A stretch of DNA of 64,000 nt. Origin: Croceibacterium_B sp035470785 (GTDB lineage: Bacteria; Pseudomonadota; Alphaproteobacteria; Sphingomonadales; Sphingomonadaceae). The stretch is from the NCBI GenBank assembly GCA_035470785.1, contig DATIQN010000051.1:62001-126000 (forward strand). Reading direction: 5' to 3'. The translations under genes were made by a program, and so were the position numbers. Shown piece after piece: positions 58,297-64,000 of this stretch. Under the pieces are notes generated by a model, which was given only the letters and a program-made list of their open reading frames with translations, was not told the DNA's origin and did not search any database. How positions within the stretch are numbered: the first letter of the stretch is position 1; every line of letters begins with the position of its first letter.

Positions 58297-60567
58297 ATGC
58301 GCGTATCACGGCGTGGCTTGCTGATCGGCGGGGCGGCCGGCGGGGGTCTGCTGGTGGCTTGGGCGCTGATGCCGCGCCGCTATGGCTCGCCTCTTTCGGC
58401 AGGGCCTGACGAAACGGCGTTCGGGGCCTGGCTGACAGTCGGCAGGGATGGCGTGATCGCCGTCGCCGTGCCGCAACTCGAGATGGGCCAGGGCGTGACC
58501 ACGCTCTTGCCGCAGATCGTCGCGACCGAACTCGGGGCCGACTGGCGACAGATCGCCGTCGAGCCTGCCCCGATCAGCGGCGCGTACGCCAACTTTCCCC
58601 TCGCCGCGCGCTGGACGCCGATGTGGCGGCCCGGCGTTCCTTTACTTGCCGACGACGCCGGGGACTTGCTCCTCAAGCGCTGGGCTCAGGACGAGGCGTT
58701 TACCGCCACTGCCGACGGCACGACGCTCGCTGCTTACGAGCAGCCCTGCCGCGAGGCGGCGGCGACGGCGCGGGCGATGCTGTGCATGGCCGCCGCCGAC
58801 CAGTGGGACGTGCGCTGGGAAGAATGCGAGGCCAAGGCAGGCCTGGTCAGCCATCAGGGTAAGTCCTTCACTTTCGGTGAGCTCGCCCACGATGCCGCCG
58901 AGTACCACCCGCCTCATCCGGCACCGCTGCGGTCCGAGGCGCCGGCGGAAAAGGCCGCGGACTTTCTCGATCCCGAGGCGCTGCAGACGGCCTTTCCGCG
59001 GCTCGACCTGCCGTCCAAAGTCGATGGCAGCTATCTGTTCGCTGGCGACGTCCGGTTGCCCAACATGGCTTATGCCGCAATCCGGCATGGTCCACTCAAT
59101 CGCGCCGAGCTGACCACGTTCGAGGCGGAAGACGCCGCCACCCACGGGCTGCTGGCGGTGGTCAAGGGCAAGCGTTGGCTCGCCGCGGTGGCCGAGACCT
59201 GGTGGGCCGCCGAGCGGGCGCTCGACAAGATGGCACCGCGCTTCCGGGTGGCGAATATGGTCGAGGGTGAACGAATCGATCAGGCGCTCGACCACGGTGT
59301 TCGGCACGGCGAGACACAGCGCGTCGCCAGCCGCGGCGAGGGCGATAGCGAGATGGGCAAGCTGACGCTCGCTGCGCGCTACGACATCGCCCCGGCGGTT
59401 CACGGCACGATCGAAACGGCGAGCTGCACTGCGCGGCTCGAGAACGGCCGGCTCGAGCTGTGGCTGGCGAGCCAGGCGCCCGAGCTGGCTCGCCGCGCGG
59501 CGGCGAAGGCGCTCGGGCTCGACCTCGACAACGTCGTGCTCTATCCGATGCCTGCCGGCGGCAGCTTCGATCGGCGGCTTGAGCACGACCACGTTGTCGA
59601 AGCGGCGCTGATCGCGCGGGAAGGGAAGCGGCCGATACAGCTGATCTGGTCGCGCTGGCAGGAACAACTTGCCCTGCGGCCACGCCCGCCAGCCGCGGCG
59701 GTACTCGCTGCGCGCACCAATGACGCCGGGTTCATCGATACCTTTCGCGCCCGGCTGGCCATGCCGCCCTCGGCGCTCGAATTCGGTCGCCGGCTGTTCG
59801 ACAACGAGGCCAGTTGGGCGGCGATCGATGCAGTCGAGGGCATGGCCGACGTGATGGCGCTCGAAGGTCTGATGCCGCCTTATTCGATCCCCAACGTGGC
59901 GATCGATCATGTGCCAGTCTCGATCGGCTTGCCGTCTGGCCGGCTGCGCGGCAATGCCCATGGCTATACCGCGTTCATGGTCGAAACCTTCATCGATGAG
60001 ATTGCTCACCACCAGCAACAGGAGCCGCTCGCTTTCCGCATGTCGATGCTGGGGCAGGACGTGCGCCTGGCGATCTGCCTGCAGCGCGCGGCGCAACTTG
60101 GCGAATGGGGCGGCGGCGCGAGCGGCAGCAGCCAGGGCATCGCCTGCCACCGGATGGGCGACCCGAAGACCGGCGGGTGCATTGCGCTGGTCGCCACGGC
60201 GACGACCGGTGAGGGCGGGGTGAAGGTCAGCAAGCTCGCTGCTGCGGTCGACATCGGCCGGGTGGTCAATCGCGACATAGCGCTGCAGCAGATCGAAGGC
60301 GGGCTGCTGTTCGGCCTTGGCCTCGCGCTGGGGTCGGCGACGGGCTATGAGCGGGGGATGCCGACCAACGGCCGCCTCGGGGCGCTGCAGATCCCCACGC
60401 TTGCCGATTGCCCGGAGATCAGCGTGGTCCTGATCGACAGCAACGACGAGCCGTTCGACCCGGGGGAGATCGCTGTTGCACCGGTCGCACCCGCGGTGGG
60501 CAACGCGCTGTTCTCCGCCACCGGGCTTCGCTTGCGCCGCCTGCCGCTGTTGTCGGAAGAAACATGA
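58297..60567 (+). CDS. Molybdopterin-binding oxidoreductase large subunit, IorB-like, exported
   Basis: Xanthine dehydrogenase-family large subunit of 756 residues, like the isoquinoline 1-oxidoreductase beta subunit. A twin-arginine signal (VSRRGLLIGGAAGGG) should send the folded enzyme to the periplasm. Conserved features: EMGQGVTTLLPQIVATELGADW, VNRDIALQQIEGGLLFGLG and GEIAVAPVAPAVGNALF with the catalytic Glu. The 2Fe-2S small subunit IorA is missing nearby, an oddity. The region 170-250 is poorly conserved, lacking a clear substrate-pocket motif. Start ATG is 3 bp after the mrp stop, and its stop overlaps hemH. Confidence 0.86.
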   Translation: MRVSRRGLLIGGAAGGGLLVAWALMPRRYGSPLSAGPDETAFGAWLTVGRDGVIAVAVPQLEMGQGVTTLLPQIVATELGADWRQIAVEPAPISGAYANFPLAARWTPMWRPGVPLLADDAGDLLLKRWAQDEAFTATADGTTLAAYEQPCREAAATARAMLCMAAADQWDVRWEECEAKAGLVSHQGKSFTFGELAHDAAEYHPPHPAPLRSEAPAEKAADFLDPEALQTAFPRLDLPSKVDGSYLFAGDVRLPNMAYAAIRHGPLNRAELTTFEAEDAATHGLLAVVKGKRWLAAVAETWWAAERALDKMAPRFRVANMVEGERIDQALDHGVRHGETQRVASRGEGDSEMGKLTLAARYDIAPAVHGTIETASCTARLENGRLELWLASQAPELARRAAAKALGLDLDNVVLYPMPAGGSFDRRLEHDHVVEAALIAREGKRPIQLIWSRWQEQLALRPRPPAAAVLAARTNDAGFIDTFRARLAMPPSALEFGRRLFDNEASWAAIDAVEGMADVMALEGLMPPYSIPNVAIDHVPVSIGLPSGRLRGNAHGYTAFMVETFIDEIAHHQQQEPLAFRMSMLGQDVRLAICLQRAAQLGEWGGGASGSSQGIACHRMGDPKTGGCIALVATATTGEGGVKVSKLAAAVDIGRVVNRDIALQQIEGGLLFGLGLALGSATGYERGMPTNGRLGALQIPTLADCPEISVVLIDSNDEPFDPGEIAVAPVAPAVGNALFSATGLRLRRLPLLSEET

Positions 60568-61586
60568 CCTGGCGCGAGCAACGCTTACCGGACGATCACC
60601 GGCCCGTGACGAGCGGCAAGGTCGGCGTGTTGCTGGTCAACCTGGGCACGCCCGATGCGGCCGACGCAGCCTCTGTGCGGCGCTACCTTGCCGAGTTCCT
60701 GTCCGATCGCCGCGTGATCGAGATCCCCTGGTGGGCATGGCAGCCGATCTTGCGCGGAATCATCCTCACCACCCGCCCGAAGAAGAGCGCCCACGCCTAC
60801 AAGCAGGTGTGGACCGAAGCAGGATCGCCGCTCGCGGCGATCACCATCGAGCAGGCGGACAAGCTGCAAGCACGGCTGGGGGACGGGGTGCGCGTTGCGT
60901 ACGCCATGCGTTATGGCCGTCCCGGCATAGCTGCGGAGCTGCAGAAGCTAGTCGATGGCGGATGCGAGCGTATCCTGCTGGCGCCACTCTACCCGCAGTA
61001 CTCGGCGGCGACGACCGCCACGGTGGTCGACAAGGCAGCCGACGCCCTGCGCGCGCTTCGCTGGCAACCCGCGTTGCGCACGCTGCCTCCGTACCACGAC
61101 GATCCCGTCTACATCGACGCGCTCGCGAAGGACCTCTCGCGCCAGCTCGACGCGCTCGAATTCGAACCCGAAGTGCTGCTGCTCAGCTTTCACGGCATGC
61201 CCGAGCGCACGCTGCACCTCGGCGACCCCTACCACTGCCAGTGCCGCAAGACCGCACGGTTGCTCGAAGAGGCGCTCGCCCGCCCGGCCTTGCGCATGGT
61301 CACCACCTTCCAGAGCCGCTTCGGCCGCGCCAGATGGCTCGAACCGGCCACCGATGCGGTGCTGGCCGAGGAAGCGGTGAAGGGGACCAAACGTCTCGCC
61401 ATTGCCGCGCCGGGCTTTGCCGCCGACTGCCTCGAAACACTCGAGGAACTGGCGATCCGCGGGCGCGAGCAGTTCCTCGCCGCCGGCGGCGAGCGCTTCG
61501 CTGCGCTGGCGTGCCTCAATGCGGGTGAGGCGGGAATGGACATGCTCGAGGCTTTGGTGCGGCGCGAGCTGTCGGGCTGGATCTGA
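60564..61586 (+). CDS. hemH: Ferrochelatase
   Basis: Ferrochelatase of 340 residues that inserts Fe2+ into protoporphyrin IX. Features: VGVLLVNLGTPDAADAASVRRYLAEFL at the N terminus, LLAPLYPQYSAATTATV, the catalytic His in LLSFHGMPERT, YHCQCRKTARLL and TTFQSRFGRARWLEP. The ATG overlaps the IorB-like stop as ATGA. Ending CLNAG...MDML is typical. It is followed 12 bp later by the membrane protein gene. Confidence 0.96.
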   Translation: MTWREQRLPDDHRPVTSGKVGVLLVNLGTPDAADAASVRRYLAEFLSDRRVIEIPWWAWQPILRGIILTTRPKKSAHAYKQVWTEAGSPLAAITIEQADKLQARLGDGVRVAYAMRYGRPGIAAELQKLVDGGCERILLAPLYPQYSAATTATVVDKAADALRALRWQPALRTLPPYHDDPVYIDALAKDLSRQLDALEFEPEVLLLSFHGMPERTLHLGDPYHCQCRKTARLLEEALARPALRMVTTFQSRFGRARWLEPATDAVLAEEAVKGTKRLAIAAPGFAADCLETLEELAIRGREQFLAAGGERFAALACLNAGEAGMDMLEALVRRELSGWI

Positions 61587-61598
61587 CCGCTCGCCGCG

Positions 61599-62165
61599 AT
61601 GGACTACCTGACCCTTTTCGCGATCGTCTTCGGCGTCAATTTGCTGCCGGCGTTCGGACCGCCGACGTGGACGATCATCGTGCTTTATGGCCTCAATTCG
61701 CATCTGCCACCGTGGGCGATCGTGCTGGTCGGCGCCCTCGCGGCGGCCACGGGCCGATTCACGCTGGCGAACGGATTCCGGCTTCTTGCCCATCATGTCT
61801 CCGACAAGACCAAGGCCAACCTCAATGCCGCCCGCGAGGCGCTCGAGCGCAACAAGCGCAGCGGCCTGATCGGCCTCGGCCTCTTCGCCTTGTCGCCGCT
61901 GCCGTCGGCGCAACTGTTCGAGGCGGCGGGGCTGACGGGGGTGCGATTGTTGCCATTCACCCTGGCCTTCTTCACCGGCCGGCTGGTCGCCTACGCGATC
62001 TACGCGGGCAGCGCGAAGGCGGTGGAGGGCCTGACCTTGGGCGACACCTTCAAGGAAGCGCTGAGGAGCCCGGTCGGCATCGGCATTCAGGTCGTCATGC
62101 TCGCTGCGCTGATCGCCCTGGCCAGGATCGACTGGGCGAAGCTGCTGGCCAGGAAGAAGAGCTAG
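61599..62165 (+). CDS. Integral membrane protein of unknown function
   Basis: Protein of 188 residues with four to five predicted membrane segments (LTLFAIVFGVNLLPAFGPP, WAIVLVGALAAATGR, IGLGLFALSPLPSAQLFEAAG, LLPFTLAFFTGRLVAYAIY, IGIQVVMLAALIALAR). The PLPSAQLF region faintly recalls DedA/VTT-type membrane proteins but I do not see the full signature. A basic amphipathic loop is at about 65-85. It is close behind hemH and overlaps the convergent SDHAF4-like gene by 4 bp. No function assigned. Confidence 0.78.
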   Translation: MDYLTLFAIVFGVNLLPAFGPPTWTIIVLYGLNSHLPPWAIVLVGALAAATGRFTLANGFRLLAHHVSDKTKANLNAAREALERNKRSGLIGLGLFALSPLPSAQLFEAAGLTGVRLLPFTLAFFTGRLVAYAIYAGSAKAVEGLTLGDTFKEALRSPVGIGIQVVMLAALIALARIDWAKLLARKKS

Positions 62166-62323
62166 AAGTCCACCGCGATGCCGTCCTTTACCCAGTCGCC
62201 GTAGCGCGTCGGGCTCAACTCTTCACTGGAGACATCGCCAACGTCTGGCTCGGGCGGCGCATCGCTGCTCCAGTGCGCGGGCTTCTTGAAGGCTTCGGGA
62301 CGTTTGGTAGCGCGATTGGTCAT
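62162..62323 (-). CDS. DUF1674 protein, SDHAF4-like assembly factor
   Basis: Small protein of 53 residues too short for a simple ORF search. The C terminus SPTRYGDWVKDGIAVDF is the DUF1674/SdhAF4 signature, which in mitochondria and alphaproteobacteria helps assemble succinate dehydrogenase flavoprotein. The N-terminal half is basic (MTNRATKRPEAFKKP). ATG at 62323. It is divergent from rsmB by 57 bp. Confidence 0.85.
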   Translation of the reverse strand: MTNRATKRPEAFKKPAHWSSDAPPEPDVGDVSSEELSPTRYGDWVKDGIAVDF

Positions 62324-62380
62324 GAGTTGAAAATGGGCGCGCTGGCGCGGCGATGCAATCGCGGATAGGGCGCGGAGCCT

Positions 62381-63613
62381 ATGCCCGATACCTCCGGACT
62401 GCCCGCGCGGCGCGCCGCGCTCAAACTCCTCGACGCCGTGCTGCGCCGGGGCGAGACGCTCGAAACGGCCGAGAGCGCGGCGATGCGCGGCGTCAACGCG
62501 CCGGCCGACCGCGCGCTCGCCCGGGCCATCGCCGGCGAGGTGCTGCGCTGGCTGGCCGACCTCGACGCGCTGATAGACAGCGCGACGAAGACCAACCTGC
62601 CCGAAGACGCCAAGCCACGCACGGTGCTGCGGATGATGGTCGCCCAGTGGCTGCGCCTCGATACGCCGCCGCATGCGGTGATCGCCACGGGTCTGCCCTT
62701 GCTCGCCGGCGGTCCGCGGCGGCTGGCGCATGGCGTCTTCTCGACGCTGCACAAGCAGGGCGTCACGCTGCCCGCGATGCCAACGCTGCCGCCGGAGATC
62801 GCGGCGCGCTGGGGCGATCGCGCCGCTGCGATCGCCACCGGCCTCGCCGATCCGCCGCCGCTCGACCTCACCCTGCGTGACCCCGCCAAGACCGGCGAGT
62901 GGGCCGACAAGCTTGGCGGCATCAGCCTGGCACCGGGCCACGTGCGCCTCCCGCGCGGATCGTCGGTTGCCGAGCTACCGGGCTATACCAACGGCGCCTG
63001 GTGGGTGCAGGATTTCGCCGCCTCGCTGCCCGCGCGCCTCCTCGGCAAGGGCGAGGGCCGCCGCGCGCTCGACCTGTGCGCCGCGCCCGGCGGCAAGGCG
63101 CTGCAGCTGGCGAGCGCGGGCTGGCAAGTCACCGCGCTCGACAAGAGCGACAAGCGCCTCGACCGGCTGCGCGACAACCTGCGCCGCACTGGGCTCGACG
63201 CCAAGATCTGGATCGCCAACGCGCTTACCTGGGAGCCGGGCGAGCCGTTCGACGCGATCCTGCTCGACGCCCCGTGCACCGCCACCGGCACCTGCCGGCG
63301 CCATCCCGACGTGCTCCACCGCATCGGCCCGCGGCAGATCGCCGAGATGGCCGAGGTGCAGGTCCGGCTGCTCGAGCGAGCGCAGCGCTGGCTCAAACCG
63401 GGCGGCGTGCTCGCCTACGCCGTCTGTTCGCTCGAGCGCGAGGAAGGCGAGGACCATGCCGCGCGTGTTACGCTATCCCCGCTCCCGATCACTGCAGAGG
63501 AGCTCCCGGCGGGCCTGCAGCCGATGGCGGAAGGCTGGCTGCGCACCGATCCCGGCATGCTCGCTGAACACGGCGGGCTCGACGGGTTCTTCATCGCCCG
63601 CTGGCGCGCCTAG
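62381..63613 (+). CDS. rsmB: 16S rRNA m5C967 methyltransferase (RsmB/Sun)
   Basis: S-adenosylmethionine-dependent RNA C5-cytosine methyltransferase of 410 residues. The N-terminal NusB-like helical region (ARRAALKLLDAVLRRGE) leads to the SAM-binding motif ALDLCAAPGGKALQLA and DKSDKRLDRLRDNL. The two catalytic cysteines are in DAPCTATGTCRRHPDV and AVCSLEREEGEDH. It methylates 16S rRNA near the P site. Start ATG at 62381. It overlaps the convergent msrA stop by 4 bp. Confidence 0.93.
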   Translation: MPDTSGLPARRAALKLLDAVLRRGETLETAESAAMRGVNAPADRALARAIAGEVLRWLADLDALIDSATKTNLPEDAKPRTVLRMMVAQWLRLDTPPHAVIATGLPLLAGGPRRLAHGVFSTLHKQGVTLPAMPTLPPEIAARWGDRAAAIATGLADPPPLDLTLRDPAKTGEWADKLGGISLAPGHVRLPRGSSVAELPGYTNGAWWVQDFAASLPARLLGKGEGRRALDLCAAPGGKALQLASAGWQVTALDKSDKRLDRLRDNLRRTGLDAKIWIANALTWEPGEPFDAILLDAPCTATGTCRRHPDVLHRIGPRQIAEMAEVQVRLLERAQRWLKPGGVLAYAVCSLEREEGEDHAARVTLSPLPITAEELPAGLQPMAEGWLRTDPGMLAEHGGLDGFFIARWRA

Positions 63614-64000
63614 GCCTTCACTTTCGCCTGAAAACTCTTCCTTAGCTTGAGCAGCTTGGGCGGGATGACCGCGAGGCAATAGGGGTTTCGCTGGCCTTCG
63701 CCTTCCCAGTATTCCTGGTGATAGTCCTCGGCCGGGTACCACACGACCGGGCCCTCGATCGTGGTGACCGCGCGCTGGCCTTCGTGCTCGGCGTTCCAGC
63801 GCGCGATCGCCGCCTCGGCCTCGGCGCGCTGGGTCCCGTCGAGCGGGAAGATCGCGCTGCGGTATTGCGTGCCGATGTCGTTGCCCTGGCGGTTCAGCTG
63901 GGTCGGATCGTGCGTGCCGAGGAACACGTCGAGGATCTCGCCGTGGGAAATGATCGCCGGATCGTAAGTCACCCGGATCGCTTCGGCGTGGCCGGTCTGC
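63610..64000 (-). CDS. msrA: Peptide-methionine (S)-S-oxide reductase, partial (cut by window edge)
   Basis: The C-terminal 129 codons of an MsrA. The coding frame runs past the end of the window, upstream of a QTGHAEAIRVTYDP segment, which follows the catalytic region in the family. Visible motifs: DVFLGTHDPTQLNRQGNDIGTQYRSAIF and WYPAEDYHQEYWE, both hallmark MsrA segments. The N-terminal GCFWG catalytic Cys lies beyond 64000. An internal GTG at 63972 is not the start. Overlaps rsmB by 4 bp at the stop. Confidence 0.92.
   Translation of the reverse strand, partial: QTGHAEAIRVTYDPAIISHGEILDVFLGTHDPTQLNRQGNDIGTQYRSAIFPLDGTQRAEAEAAIARWNAEHEGQRAVTTIEGPVVWYPAEDYHQEYWEGEGQRNPYCLAVIPPKLLKLRKSFQAKVKA

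Noticed and set aside
1..64000. Mobile element, prophage, CRISPR, tRNA or rRNA genes
   Set aside because: No transposase, integrase or phage protein, no regularly spaced direct repeats, and no tRNA- or rRNA-like stretch was found in the short intergenic regions.

Overview
The window looks like chromosomal DNA of a high-GC alphaproteobacterium of the Sphingomonadaceae (Novosphingobium/Sphingobium-like). Grounds: uniformly high GC, two TonB-dependent receptors, close relatives of the sphingomonad lignin enzymes LigM and LigW plus LigF-like GSTs and LigD-like SDRs, an EcfG-type promoter, and the short intergenic palindromic repeats typical of the group. I see no rRNA, tRNA, CRISPR array, transposase, integrase or phage gene. 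Coding density is very high; the longest gene-free stretch is about 220 bp (24730-24949), so no gap exceeds 300 bp.

Layout. 58-9558: cell-wall L,D-transpeptidase; a TonB receptor/YfiR/hybrid histidine kinase operon divergent from a single-domain response regulator across an EcfG-like bidirectional promoter; aldo/keto reductase, nitronate monooxygenase-like protein, a tail-anchored hypothetical, and an alpha/beta hydrolase. 9668-12533: ligM (tetrahydrofolate-dependent aryl O-demethylase) divergent from a VOC protein, then an ArsR/AHSA1 pair. 12550-20869: a probable eight-gene minus-strand operon (ALDH, VanA-like Rieske oxygenase, amidohydrolase, SDR, LigF-like GST, MDR dehydrogenase, MFS, TauD/TfdA-like dioxygenase). 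20995-24729: two GSTs and a PQQ/cytochrome c alcohol dehydrogenase, divergent from a MetE-C-terminal-like methyltransferase (24950-26083). 26152-33824: TonB receptor, LigW-type amidohydrolase, SnoaL-like proteins, LigD-like SDR, GMC oxidoreductase. 33919-39382: DUF3237, a secreted unknown, a cNMP-binding/TrxR-like fusion, MFS, SnoaL, glycine-zipper protein. 39405-47539: benzoylformate-decarboxylase-like enzyme, MFS, LigW-like decarboxylase, ALDH, SnoaL, MFS. 47684-50811: tandem SnoaL genes, a second LigD-like SDR, a small secreted protein, GST. 50840-64000: housekeeping (MsrB, PBP1A, DegP, HflC/HflK, Mrp, molybdopterin subunit, HemH, SDHAF4-like, RsmB, MsrA running off the edge).

How it fits together. 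The central ~38 kb (about 9.7-49.7 kb) reads as an aromatic/lignin-fragment catabolic island: uptake (TonB receptor, four MFS), side-chain oxidation (SDRs, GMC, PQQ dehydrogenase, ALDHs), ether cleavage (LigF-like GSTs, possibly TauD), keto-acid decarboxylation (BFD), aryl decarboxylation (LigW), and O-demethylation (LigM, Rieske). No ring-cleavage dioxygenase of a known Lig type is visible. Several of these transcription units carry the same 19-bp imperfect palindrome (TTGTAWGC-N3-GCWTACAA) just upstream, suggesting one regulon whose regulator lies outside the window. Four of six SnoaL-fold proteins keep an Asp/His pair at identical 57-residue spacing, resembling the LinA/BaiE dyad, so an elimination or dehydration step with unknown substrate is likely part of the pathway.
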